Assembly: GCA_015065075.1 (NCBI GenBank)
Contig: SVRA01000006.1
Span: 1-44,037 of the forward strand
Source of the DNA: Oscillospiraceae bacterium
Lineage (GTDB): Bacteria > Bacillota > Clostridia > Oscillospirales > CAG-272
Direction: 5' to 3'
DNA: 44,037 nucleotides
The position numbers and the translations under genes were made by a program. This document shows positions 32,565 to 40,822 of the stretch, one piece after another (within the stretch, counting starts at the first letter, position 1; each line of letters starts with the position of its first letter). The notes beneath the pieces were generated by a model that saw only the letters and a list, made by a program, of their open reading frames with translations, did no database searches and was not told where the DNA came from.

Positions 32565-32731
32565 AACGGTTTGCAGACCTCCTCCTGTCCGTACGGTTGA
32601 CTTGTCCCGACGGGCAACGAGACGCTGGGAGCAGTAAAGTTGCACATAGAGCACCGCCCTGGAGAACAGGGTTCCATTTCTTCGGGTACACGGCTCGGCG
32701 GGGCTTATGTCCTCGAAAATCTGCATACGTT
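32565..32731 (+). ncRNA. ssrS: Probable 6S RNA
   Basis: 6S RNA is a rod-shaped RNA of 160-200 bases that mimics an open promoter and holds the housekeeping RNA polymerase. Here the ends pair (AACG 32565-32568 with CGTT 32728-32731, and TGCAGA 32572-32577 with TCTGCA 32720-32725), giving about 167 bases. Inside, CCGTAC pairs with GTACACGG, GCAAC with GTTGC, and CCCTG-GAGAA-CAGGG forms a hairpin. The 3' half, with CACCGCCCTGG, CAGGGTTCC, CGGGTACACGG and CGGCGGGGC, resembles the order CACCUUG, AAGGGUUC, AGGGUUACAGCC, GCGGCGGC of E. coli 6S RNA from memory. No promoter is clear. The boundaries are estimates. A covariance-model search would settle it. Confidence 0.65.
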
Positions 32732-32777
32732 CGTTTATATAGCGAGCTTTGTGATGATTTTCGAGGGCTTATTTTTT
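32711..32777 (+). terminator. Terminator at the 3' end of the 6S candidate
   Basis: A perfect 11-bp stem (CCTCGAAAATC 32711-32721 and its complement 32756-32766) encloses 34 bases and is followed by TTATTTTTT. Its left arm overlaps the 3' strand of the 6S closing helix, so the two foldings compete and 3' processing would be needed. Confidence 0.75.
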
Positions 32778-32826
32778 AAAATGGAAATTATGTAGTCAAT
32801 AAATGTGTTTATTGAACGAAAAATTG

Positions 32827-32855
32827 TTGACAACGTTAAAGCAAAGTGATATAAT
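32827..32855 (+). promoter_or_regulatory. Promoter of the transglutaminase-like lipoprotein
   Basis: TTGACA and TATAAT, both perfect, 17-base spacer, followed by GGAGG before the ATG at 32889. Confidence 0.88.
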
Positions 32856-32888
32856 CGTAATATGATTTGAATTTATGGAGGTAACAGA

Positions 32889-34226
32889 ATGAAACGTACG
32901 ATTCTTTTGGTTGCTTTAATAATAATTTGTGCATTGATTATGTGCTCTTGCGATTTTTTCTCTTCCGAGTCTCAACAGAACGAAATCACAACTGTGACCG
33001 ATGCCGATTCAACTACCGCCGATGAAACCGATACCACGGTTGAAACTACGGTCGAAGCTACAGTAGAAACTACAGCCGAAGTTACAGTCGAGACCACGGT
33101 TGAAACCACAGTTGAAACCACCGTTGAAACCACCGTTGAAGCCACGATAGAGACTACGGAAGAAACTATATCCGAATTCACTACGGAAACCACGGCTGAA
33201 ACTACGGAAACTACGACCGAGATCACCGACGAGACCGCGGATGAGTCCGAAGCTGAAACGACACATGAAGTCATCGCATATGGCAAAAGCACTATTTCGG
33301 GGAACATGTTATACGTTTATGAGTTGTTCGAAACTCATGTTTTGGCAGACGTTCCGTCTGAGGATATAGTATTTGATGAAACCTTGAACGTAACTGTCAG
33401 CGAGTTTTCCTATGCGACAAGTATTTTCTTAAGCGACCACCCCGAGTGCTTTTGGTGGTTAGGCGCCGGAACCTATATTTCGCACCAAGGATCTATAAAA
33501 TCATTTTCTCCCGAATATCTGTTTGAGATAGAAGATATTGCTTCAAAAAAGGATGAGCTTGATGCAGTAGTGGAGGAGATAATCAAGGGAGTTCCAAAGG
33601 GAAGCACATTTGAAAAGGCGCTTTATCTTCACGATAAAGTGGCGAATACGGTAGTCTATAAGCTTGGTCAAAACGATCAGACTGCATACGGTGCTTTGGT
33701 TAAGGGAGAGGCCGTCTGTAACGGGTATGCAACCTCTTATCAATTGCTTTTGATGAAATTGGGGATCCAAGCTTGGACTGTAAACGGTTATTCCAGAAAT
33801 ATTCCGCACGCATGGACGGTAGTATGGTTAGATGACGAAACCTGCGTTTATACCGACGTTACCTGGGACGATCAGGATGATCTTGGCGTTGTATTAAGAC
33901 ACTATTTCAATATGGCACTTGACGAAATGGACGATGATCATATTGTTAACAAAGAGTTTGTCCTCCCCGAATGCGATCACGATAACGAAGGATATTACGA
34001 CGTTATGAATGCTAATATTAATGATACGGATGGTGTAGAAAAAGTTTTGGATCTTTTTAGTGAGCAAGAGGACGGAAAGCGAATAGCAAATTTCTATTAC
34101 AAAGGTGGTAATTTCAAGGCCTGGTTCAATAGAATTTCCGAAGATTTGTCAAAAAATCTTGGTACACGGTCAATCTCCTACTCGCTTATTGGAAGAGAAA
34201 TAACCATTATCGCTTCAAATGAATAA
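32889..34226 (+). CDS. Surface lipoprotein with Thr/Glu repeat stalk and transglutaminase-like domain
   Basis: The 445-residue protein has a lipoprotein signal with Cys21 in the lipobox MCSC, then a stalk (about residues 40-130) of VETT-type repeats such as TVETTVETTVETT, then a transglutaminase-like cysteine domain (about 235-345). The triad is visible: Cys277 in GEAVCNGYA, His307 in PHAWTVVW and Asp323 in YTDVTWDD. Such domains in bacteria act as transglutaminases or peptidases on surface proteins or peptidoglycan-linked peptides. The helix FEKALYLHDKVANTVVY before the Cys is typical. It resembles the dockerin-bearing protein at 36164-37177 over this domain. Single gene with its own promoter and terminator. 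Confidence 0.85.
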   Translation: MKRTILLVALIIICALIMCSCDFFSSESQQNEITTVTDADSTTADETDTTVETTVEATVETTAEVTVETTVETTVETTVETTVEATIETTEETISEFTTETTAETTETTTEITDETADESEAETTHEVIAYGKSTISGNMLYVYELFETHVLADVPSEDIVFDETLNVTVSEFSYATSIFLSDHPECFWWLGAGTYISHQGSIKSFSPEYLFEIEDIASKKDELDAVVEEIIKGVPKGSTFEKALYLHDKVANTVVYKLGQNDQTAYGALVKGEAVCNGYATSYQLLLMKLGIQAWTVNGYSRNIPHAWTVVWLDDETCVYTDVTWDDQDDLGVVLRHYFNMALDEMDDDHIVNKEFVLPECDHDNEGYYDVMNANINDTDGVEKVLDLFSEQEDGKRIANFYYKGGNFKAWFNRISEDLSKNLGTRSISYSLIGREITIIASNE

Positions 34227-34233
34227 TAATGCA

Positions 34234-34264
34234 AAAAATCACTTGCACAGCAAGTGATTTTTTG
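34234..34264. terminator. Bidirectional terminator
   Basis: An AAAATCACTTGC/GCAAGTGATTTT stem with a 3-base loop flanked by A- and T-runs. It closes the lipoprotein gene and the converging ABC exporter gene. Confidence 0.92.
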
Positions 34265-34281
34265 TTTTGATATTAAAATTG

Positions 34282-36042
34282 TCACGATTCCGACGAGTAA
34301 AGCTTATAAAGCTCGCTATACATGCCGCCCTTGGCAATAAGCTCCGCGTGAGTGCCCGATTCCTCAATGCCGTTTTCGGTGAGAACAAGGATGCGGTCGG
34401 CGTTTTTGATCGTTGTCAGGCGGTGAGCAATGGTAAAGGTCGTTCTTCCGTGAGCAAGCTTTTCAAGCGATTCCTGAACGAGCTTTTCGCTTTCGTTGTC
34501 AAGCGCGCTGGTCGCTTCGTCGAGAATGAGTATGGGAGGATTTTTCAAGAACAGACGGGCAATGGAGATCCTCTGCTTCTGTCCTCCCGAGAGCTTGACT
34601 CCGCGCTCTCCAACGTAGGTGTTATAGCCTTCGGGGAGGGAAGAAATAAAATCGTGCGCGCCTGCAAGCTTTGCCGCCTCGATTATCTCCTCGTCACTCG
34701 CTCCTATCTTTCCGTAGGCTATGTTCTCGCGAACACTGCCCGAGAAAAGATAAACGTCCTGTGCGACTACTCCTACGTTATCTCTTAAGGAGCTGATCGT
34801 GACGGATCTGATATCGACACCGTCGATCAGGATGCTTCCCGAGGAAATGTCGTAAAATCTCGGAATAAGGGAGCAGAGTGTAGTCTTGCCGCCGCCCGAG
34901 GGACCGACGAGGGCGATACTCTCGCCCGCCTTGACCTTGAGATCGAGCGCGGTCAGCACGTTGCGGTCTCCGCTGTCGTAATGGAAGGAAACGTCCTTAA
35001 ATTCAACGTTTCCGACCACGTTCTCAAGCTTGACGGCGTTCGGTGCGTCGACTATCTCGGGGTCGGTGTCCATAATTTCCTGAAAACGCTCGATACCACT
35101 CATTCCTTGCTGGAACTGCTCGGCAAATTCTACGATACGGCGTATCGAGGTCAGAAGCGTCGTTACGAACATAAGGTAAGCCACGTAATCCGCCGCGGTG
35201 ATGCTTGCGGGATTTGACTTGGGCAAAAGCATGAACAGCGCGCCGACGGTGACCACTACTATGTACATGATTCCGTCGAACAGACGGGTTGACGAGGTAA
35301 ACCCACCCATTATCTTGTATCGCTCGGTCTTGAGCTTGAGAAATTTCTCGTTGCCCTTGTCGAATTTGTCCTGCTCAAGTTCCTCTCGGGCGAAGGATTT
35401 TACCACTCTGATACCAAGCAGACTATCTTCGACCTGAGAATTAAGCTCTCCGATATGCTTTCGCGATTCCGAAAAGTTTTTCTTCATTCTGAATCGGAAG
35501 TAGATGAGCACGGCTATCATTATCGGGATGACCGAGAAAATGATCAAGGTCAGCGGCACGCTCATCGTGCAGAGGATTATAAACGAGCAGACGATCTTGA
35601 TGCCTGCGATAAAAAATTCTTCGGGGCAATGGTGCGCGAATTCGGTGACGTCGAAAAGGTCGGTGGTGATCCTCGACATCAGCGTTCCGATCTTCGCGTT
35701 GTCGTAGTAGGAGAACGATAGCTTTTGCAGATGTGCGAAGAGATCGTGTCGCATATCGGTCTCGATCTTCGTTCCCATTATGTGTCCCACTGTTGTCATA
35801 TAGTAATTAGCGGCGGTGTCGATAACGCGAAGGATGAGATAACCGATACCGCACGTCAGGATCAATTCAAGTGTAAGTGAGGCAATATCCTCGGTCGCCG
35901 CGCCCGTGATCTTTCTGACTATCAACGGCAGCATCAGCTCGCACACGGTCGTAAGTCCCGCGCAGAAAAGGTCGCTGATCATAACGGGAAGGTGCGGTCG
36001 ATAGTAAGGCAAAAAATTTTTAAGAGTGCTTTTCTTTTTCAT
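34282..36042 (-). CDS. ABC exporter, MsbA/MDR type (fused membrane and ATPase domains)
   Basis: The 586-residue half-transporter has six membrane helices in the N-terminal about 320 residues and an ATPase domain with Walker A GPSGGGKTTL, Q-loop VAQDVYLFSGSVREN, signature LSGGQKQRISIAR, Walker B ILILDEATSALD and the switch His in IAHRLTT. It would work as a homodimer, since no second half-transporter gene is adjacent. Substrates of this type include lipids, drugs and peptides and cannot be read from sequence. It sits between two transglutaminase-like surface proteins in opposite orientation, which does not prove a link. About 120 bases of noncoding sequence separate it from the dockerin gene; no clear promoter was identified there. 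Confidence 0.93.
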   Translation of the reverse strand: MKKKSTLKNFLPYYRPHLPVMISDLFCAGLTTVCELMLPLIVRKITGAATEDIASLTLELILTCGIGYLILRVIDTAANYYMTTVGHIMGTKIETDMRHDLFAHLQKLSFSYYDNAKIGTLMSRITTDLFDVTEFAHHCPEEFFIAGIKIVCSFIILCTMSVPLTLIIFSVIPIMIAVLIYFRFRMKKNFSESRKHIGELNSQVEDSLLGIRVVKSFAREELEQDKFDKGNEKFLKLKTERYKIMGGFTSSTRLFDGIMYIVVVTVGALFMLLPKSNPASITAADYVAYLMFVTTLLTSIRRIVEFAEQFQQGMSGIERFQEIMDTDPEIVDAPNAVKLENVVGNVEFKDVSFHYDSGDRNVLTALDLKVKAGESIALVGPSGGGKTTLCSLIPRFYDISSGSILIDGVDIRSVTISSLRDNVGVVAQDVYLFSGSVRENIAYGKIGASDEEIIEAAKLAGAHDFISSLPEGYNTYVGERGVKLSGGQKQRISIARLFLKNPPILILDEATSALDNESEKLVQESLEKLAHGRTTFTIAHRLTTIKNADRILVLTENGIEESGTHAELIAKGGMYSELYKLYSSES

Positions 36043-36163
36043 TGAATAACCTTCTCTAAATTATCATAATTACATAAATTTTATCATAATTGATCGATCT
36101 CGTCAAGAGCGTTTGAGAATTTTACTTTTTTTGTCATCATATAATTGGGAGTGAAGCTCGTTT

Positions 36164-37177
36164 TTGGGGGTGATCCTTATAAAAAAAAGGTATGTCTTGC
36201 CGTGGCAATGTGTCGTGTCGCTGTTGCTTTGCGTTGCGCTGCTTCAGTATATATTTGCCGTCAAGGCGGTCGCGCGTCAGGATAGGACGGTGCAAGAGCT
36301 TATGTCAGAAGGATTTTATAACTTTGAAGAAAATATAGATATTTCGGAATATTCACTTACTCCAAACGAACTTCTGTATTCGTTCCTTTGTGTTATCAAG
36401 GACGCGCCTTATCTTTTTTGTGTAAGCAGAAATCTGCGCTATTCTTATAAAACTAACGGACACGTTATTTCCTTAATTCCTCGGTATACGATGACAAAGG
36501 ATGAGTATGAATATGCGAGAGAGTATTGTATTAGAAGAGTAAAGGCGATGGCGTCACTCGCGGAGCATTTTAAGAGCGAAGTCGAAAAAGCGCTATTCTT
36601 ACATGACTTCATCTGTGAAAACTTTGAATATGACAGCTCCCTTGAAAATGAAAACGTATACGAATTTTTGCTTATGGGAAAAGGCACCTGTGAGGCATAT
36701 ATGCTATTATATACGGCGGTCTTGCGCGAGTGCGGAATAGAAGCTCATTTTGCGGCCAGTGATAGTATGGCTCATATATGGAATGTTGTGAAGCTGGATG
36801 GCGAGTGGTATTACGTTGATCTGACTTGGGACGACTCGGCGTCCTCCGATACGGTAAGCCGTCGGCACTTTCTCTGTTCCGATGCGACGGCAACGGAGAG
36901 GGGACATAAAGAATGGTATTTGCCCGTTGACGTGTGTTGTGAGTCTGAAAAATACGAGAATTTTGATTTTGACGAGTTGTTAAAGGGGGACGTAACGCTC
37001 GGAGACGTCGATCACGACGGAGAGGTATCCTTGCTTGATCTGCTTATTATTCGTGGACAGCAAGGGAGCAACGATGCGACAGATTTTTGCGCTTTCTGCG
37101 CCGATGTTGATTTGAACAGCGTCGTAGATGACGGCGATGTAGAGCTTTTAAGAAGAAAACTGATTGTGAGTGATTGA
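36164..37177 (+). CDS. Dockerin-bearing transglutaminase-like protein
   Basis: The protein (337 residues if started at TTG 36164; GTG 36170 is another option and the true start is uncertain) has one N-terminal hydrophobic signal/anchor (about 12-33). A transglutaminase-like domain follows (about 135-230) with Cys176 in GKGTCEAY, His204 in MAHIWNVV and Asp219 in YYVDLTWDD. The C-terminus (280-335) is a type I dockerin: two calcium loops, GDVDHDG (Asp281, 283, 285, 292) and ADVDLNSVVDDGD (Asp314, 316, Asn318, Asp325), each followed by a hydrophobic helix. Dockerins bind cohesins on scaffoldins. No cohesin is in the window. This suggests a surface complex carrying a cysteine peptidase or crosslinking enzyme. 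Confidence 0.85.
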   Translation: MGVILIKKRYVLPWQCVVSLLLCVALLQYIFAVKAVARQDRTVQELMSEGFYNFEENIDISEYSLTPNELLYSFLCVIKDAPYLFCVSRNLRYSYKTNGHVISLIPRYTMTKDEYEYAREYCIRRVKAMASLAEHFKSEVEKALFLHDFICENFEYDSSLENENVYEFLLMGKGTCEAYMLLYTAVLRECGIEAHFAASDSMAHIWNVVKLDGEWYYVDLTWDDSASSDTVSRRHFLCSDATATERGHKEWYLPVDVCCESEKYENFDFDELLKGDVTLGDVDHDGEVSLLDLLIIRGQQGSNDATDFCAFCADVDLNSVVDDGDVELLRRKLIVSD

Positions 37178-37202
37178 CAAAGCGCGAATAAAAGTGTATA
37201 CT
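37174..37202 (+). promoter_or_regulatory. Promoter of nth overlapping the dockerin gene stop
   Basis: TTGACA begins inside the last codons of the preceding gene; TATACT lies 17 bases on. nth therefore has its own start of transcription. Confidence 0.75.
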
Positions 37203-37233
37203 TATAGTTAGTAAGGATAAAAGGACAAACCCT

Positions 37234-37878
37234 ATGAATGACAATAAAAAAAGAGCCGCCGAGGCGGTTGAAATATTGAAAAAAATATACCCCGAGGCGA
37301 CCTGTGCGCTTGAGTGGGGCGGCGTGGAAGCGTGGAAGCTGCTCGTGATGGGCAGACTCTCCGCGCAATGCACTGATGCCAGAGTAAATATCGTCTGCCG
37401 CGAGCTTTTTCGCGAGTTCCCGACGGTCGACGCTCTTGCGGATGCGCCTCTTGAGAGAATAGAGGAGATCGTTCGCCCCTGCGGTCTTTATCGTGTCAAA
37501 GCCGCGGATATCAAGAACTCCTGCCGTATGCTTATCGATGATTTCGGCGGCATTGTGCCCGACAGCATGGACGAGCTCTTGAAGCTGCCCGGTGTTGGCA
37601 GAAAGATCGCCAATCTTCTGCTTGGCGACATATATAAAATGCCCGCCGTGGTCGCAGATACTCACTGTATCCGCATTTGCGGCAGGCTTGGATTTTACCC
37701 CGAGGAGCTTAAGGATCCCGTCAAGGTTGAGCGAATAATGTCGGAGTGCCTTGCTCCCGAGGAGCAAAGCGATTTTTGTCATCGTATCGTGCAGTTTGGG
37801 CGAGATGTTTGTATAGCACGCTCGCCGAAATGTACCGAGTGTCCTTTATCGGATATCTGCAAGGGAAAGAGAAGCTAA
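37234..37878 (+). CDS. nth: Endonuclease III (DNA glycosylase/AP lyase)
   Basis: Nth removes oxidised pyrimidines from DNA and nicks the abasic site. The 214-residue protein has the helix-hairpin-helix LPGVGRKIANLLL with catalytic Lys124, the catalytic Asp142 in VVADTHCIRI, and a complete 4Fe-4S loop C-x6-C-x2-C-x5-C (Cys193, 200, 203, 209). The usual SAQTTD block reads SAQCTD here, a Thr-to-Cys change next to the active site region. An AGGA-type SD precedes the ATG. It is followed by a glycosidase gene after a short gap without an obvious terminator. Confidence 0.96.
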   Translation: MNDNKKRAAEAVEILKKIYPEATCALEWGGVEAWKLLVMGRLSAQCTDARVNIVCRELFREFPTVDALADAPLERIEEIVRPCGLYRVKAADIKNSCRMLIDDFGGIVPDSMDELLKLPGVGRKIANLLLGDIYKMPAVVADTHCIRICGRLGFYPEELKDPVKVERIMSECLAPEEQSDFCHRIVQFGRDVCIARSPKCTECPLSDICKGKRS

Positions 37879-37942
37879 AAGTAATTTTATCAGAAGTATA
37901 AATCGTATCTATGCTGTTTGATACGGTAAAATGGAGACTGTT

Positions 37943-40513
37943 ATGAAAAGAAGATTTAAGGAATTTGAGCCTGCCCCCTTTTATTTTTTGAACGATACCT
38001 TTGACCGCGCGGAGATCGTCCGCCAGCTTGACATTATGCAGAAGGTCGGAATTCCCGCGTTTTATCTGCATTTGCGCGACGGAATAACGACTCAGGCGTG
38101 GGGGACCGATATTTTTTATTCCAACGTTCGCTTTATTGCCGAAGAATGCATTAAGCGTGGCATAACTATGTGGCTTTACGACGAGGACTCTTATCCAAGC
38201 GGACAGTGCGGCGGTCAGGTCGTTATCGACCGCCCCGAGCTTGAGGGCAGAAGCCTCAGATTTATGAAAATAGACGCTAAGGCGGGCGAGACGGTTCGCC
38301 GTCTTATCGGCAGAACAAAGGGAATTGCGGCGTATGCTATCACTAAGGTGGACGGAGTAGAGCAAGTCAAAAAGCTTAATTCGCCTTTTGGTCCCGTGCG
38401 ACGTCATTGGTACAGAATGGACTGGCCCTCAACCTATTATTGCGATCTGATGGCTGACGGTCTTACCTACAATCACATCCGCGCGCTGACTGCATTCCCC
38501 GAGGTCATGTTTGAAGCCGAGGTGAGTGAGGACTGCGAGATTTACGTGGTGTATGCGGGACCGAGCCAAAGCAGTAAATATCACACCAACCTCGACTGTA
38601 TGAAAAAAGACAGCTTCGAGGAGTACAAAAATCGCATACTTGAGCGCTACGCGGCGGCGGTCGGCGATCTTTTTGGAACTAAGATCCCCGGTATCTTCAT
38701 TGACGAGCCAACGCTTGGCGGAAATTACAGCGAGGAGCTTTGCGAGTATTTTTACAATCGTTACGGATACAGACTTGAGGACAATCTCTATAAGCTGTAC
38801 GGTGATTACGAGGGTGACTCAGCTCAGCTTCGCAGAGACTATTCCGAGGCTATGATGTCAATGTTTGAGGAGAATTTCCTGTTACCCATGAAGGCTTGGT
38901 GCGAGAAGCATAATCTCATCGTGACGGGTCACTTCAACGGCGAGGAGGACCTCTTAACTCAGGCATCATCGGGACAGAATATCTACAAGCAGACCAAGAT
39001 AATGGACGTGCCCGGGTTTGATATCATTACCCCCAATATCGGTGATCTTGATCACTGCGCTTTGATATTCGGAGCGAATATGGTCTCCTCTGCGGCGGCT
39101 CAGTCGGGAAAGAAAACGATTTTCTCCGAGTGCTTTGCACTGAGCCCCTACAATATGGACTATCACGGAGTAAGAAAGACTACCGACTGGCTTTTCGCCT
39201 GCGGCATCAATCACATTGTGCCACACGGCTTCCACTACGGATATAGTGCGTATCAGAGAGCTGACGCGGGCAAGTCCTTCTTCTTCCAGGACCCCTATTT
39301 TGACGATTACAGCGACTATGCCGCTTACGTTGGCAGAGTTTCCAAGCTGCTTCACGATTATGAGCGTGAGAATGACGTGCTTTTGGTATATCCCTACGGC
39401 GGCTTTGCCGAGGTGGTGCCCTTCAAGAGCGGTTGTTCTCCCGTGAAGCCCTGCGAAAAGGGTGCGCTTTACAACTCCCGTCTTCGCGGTGCGGTCAGAT
39501 TTATGATGAAAAATCATATTGGTTGGGATGTGTCCGATACCGAGTCGGCTATGAGTGGTGAGATAGTTGGTGGAAAACTTGTCATTGGTGAATGCTCTTA
39601 TTCCAAGGTTGCCGTCATTAAGGCGGGTGAGGTCGAGGAAAGGGTTTACGAAAGACTTAAAAGCGCGGGAATTGATTGCTGTCTGTATGACGGCGATGAA
39701 TCATTCTTCCCCTGCGGCGTTGAGATCGTAGGCGGAGACCGTGTGCAGACCTACAAAAAGGTATGCGGAGACGACAAACTTATCTTCCTTTATAATAATT
39801 CCGAGAATTATGCGAGAATCAATGTCAGAGTTGGCGACACGAGGGCGTGGGTATACGACGCTGATAATGATCTTTCGAGAGCTGTCGAAGTCAAGGACGG
39901 CTTTGCCGAGCTTTCGATGCAGAGATTTGGTTCTGTGATCCTTCTGCTTTGCGACGAGCCTTGCTCGGATGTTGGTGAGGTGTACGTTCCTGAGGAAGAA
40001 GACCCCTTTATTCCCGAATACGTCACCGATCCTCAGTTCACATATATGCCCAAGGGTGCAAGAGCCGCAATATCTTATTTTGATATGAAGATAGAGAGAA
40101 ACGGCGAGATCAAGGACTACGGCACAGTTCGCCGCGGTGCGCTCCGCGAGTATATCGGAACTCACGATACGATCTTTTTCCCCAATCATTATTACCGTCC
40201 CGGGTTTGATATCGGCAAAAGAATGTACAATACCTATCCCTGCAACGCCACCTACAGCGTAAAGCTTGACTGTGTCGATAGCGGAGATTGGCTGCTTTTT
40301 GATAAGCATTCTGTCGAGGGCAACTTCAAGATCTTCTGGAACGGTGAGGAGATCACGAGAGATAGGTTTGAAAAGAAGACAATTTACGACATGAGCAACT
40401 ACGTGATCCGTCCTTTGTGGCGCGAGGGCGAAAACCTGCTTGAAATAAAGATATTCGGAGCACAGGAGTTCGACGGAGCCAACGGCGACGTTTACGTAAT
40501 GAGGGTAGAGTGA
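37943..40513 (+). CDS. GH106-like glycoside hydrolase (putative alpha-L-rhamnosidase)
   Basis: The 856-residue protein has no signal peptide. Its N-terminal half is a TIM-barrel-like region with ECIKRGITMWLYDEDSYPSG, PGIFIDEPTLGG, NLIVTGHFNGEEDL and FSECFALSP; the Glu/Asp residues here are likely catalytic. The W-L-Y-D-E-D-x-x-P-S-G block is one I associate with family GH106 rhamnosidases and relatives. The C-terminal half is beta-rich with a jelly-roll-like end (SYPCNATYSVKL style). GH106 enzymes release alpha-L-rhamnose, abundant in rhamnogalacturonan. With the GH28-like enzyme and UxaBAC it fits intracellular pectin-fragment use. ATG 37943 is chosen, 6 bases after GGAG; an ATG at 37931 overlaps that SD. 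The exact family is uncertain. Confidence 0.72.
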   Translation: MKRRFKEFEPAPFYFLNDTFDRAEIVRQLDIMQKVGIPAFYLHLRDGITTQAWGTDIFYSNVRFIAEECIKRGITMWLYDEDSYPSGQCGGQVVIDRPELEGRSLRFMKIDAKAGETVRRLIGRTKGIAAYAITKVDGVEQVKKLNSPFGPVRRHWYRMDWPSTYYCDLMADGLTYNHIRALTAFPEVMFEAEVSEDCEIYVVYAGPSQSSKYHTNLDCMKKDSFEEYKNRILERYAAAVGDLFGTKIPGIFIDEPTLGGNYSEELCEYFYNRYGYRLEDNLYKLYGDYEGDSAQLRRDYSEAMMSMFEENFLLPMKAWCEKHNLIVTGHFNGEEDLLTQASSGQNIYKQTKIMDVPGFDIITPNIGDLDHCALIFGANMVSSAAAQSGKKTIFSECFALSPYNMDYHGVRKTTDWLFACGINHIVPHGFHYGYSAYQRADAGKSFFFQDPYFDDYSDYAAYVGRVSKLLHDYERENDVLLVYPYGGFAEVVPFKSGCSPVKPCEKGALYNSRLRGAVRFMMKNHIGWDVSDTESAMSGEIVGGKLVIGECSYSKVAVIKAGEVEERVYERLKSAGIDCCLYDGDESFFPCGVEIVGGDRVQTYKKVCGDDKLIFLYNNSENYARINVRVGDTRAWVYDADNDLSRAVEVKDGFAELSMQRFGSVILLLCDEPCSDVGEVYVPEEEDPFIPEYVTDPQFTYMPKGARAAISYFDMKIERNGEIKDYGTVRRGALREYIGTHDTIFFPNHYYRPGFDIGKRMYNTYPCNATYSVKLDCVDSGDWLLFDKHSVEGNFKIFWNGEEITRDRFEKKTIYDMSNYVIRPLWREGENLLEIKIFGAQEFDGANGDVYVMRVE

Positions 40514-40539
40514 GTAAAACGCTTTGTAACTTGAAATGC

Positions 40540-40741
40540 TAATATGAAGAAAGATCCACCGATGGCGGCCTACTCTAAATGATAGATTTACATACCAGCA
40601 GAAAAGAGTATGGATGGTCTTTTCAGCGCAGCGTATCATCCCCCGAAAGGGGGAGCAAGAACCTGCAAGGTTCGGATATTGTAAGGTTTCCTAATGGGGA
40701 AGGCGGTTTGAGTGAAAATTCAAGCCGTCTTATTCTTTTTT
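40540..40741 (+). ncRNA. Structured noncoding region ending in a terminator; candidate small RNA
   Basis: This 3' flank of the glycosidase gene has several perfect hairpins: CATAC/GTATG (about 40591-40612), CCCCC-GAAA-GGGGG (about 40641-40654) and GAACC-TGCAA-GGTTC (about 40661-40675), then a terminator. No promoter with both elements was found. It may be a structured 3' untranslated region, a separate RNA or a mobile-element remnant. It matches no RNA class I can name. Confidence 0.4.
40700..40741 (+). terminator. Intrinsic terminator
   Basis: A 12-bp stem (AAGGCGGTTTGA with TCAAGCCGTCTT, two G-U pairs) is followed by ATTCTTTTTT. Confidence 0.88.
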
Positions 40742-40753
40742 GAGCCGTTCTTC

Positions 40754-40782
40754 TTTACAAATCGACAAAAAGATGCTATAAT
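40754..40782 (+). promoter_or_regulatory. Promoter of the BspA-like lipoprotein
   Basis: TTTACA and TATAAT with a 17-base spacer, followed by GGAGG and ATG 40823. Confidence 0.75.
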
Positions 40783-40822
40783 ATATATGATAAACTGGGT
40801 TTTATAACTTGGAGGTATGACT

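Noticed and set aside
32330-32677. 115-codon minus-strand ORF across the GCCAATG boxes and 6S candidate
   Set aside because: The DNA shows RNA-type stems instead of codon structure, the ORF crosses a terminator hairpin, and no SD precedes it. It is better explained by the probable 6S RNA on the plus strand.
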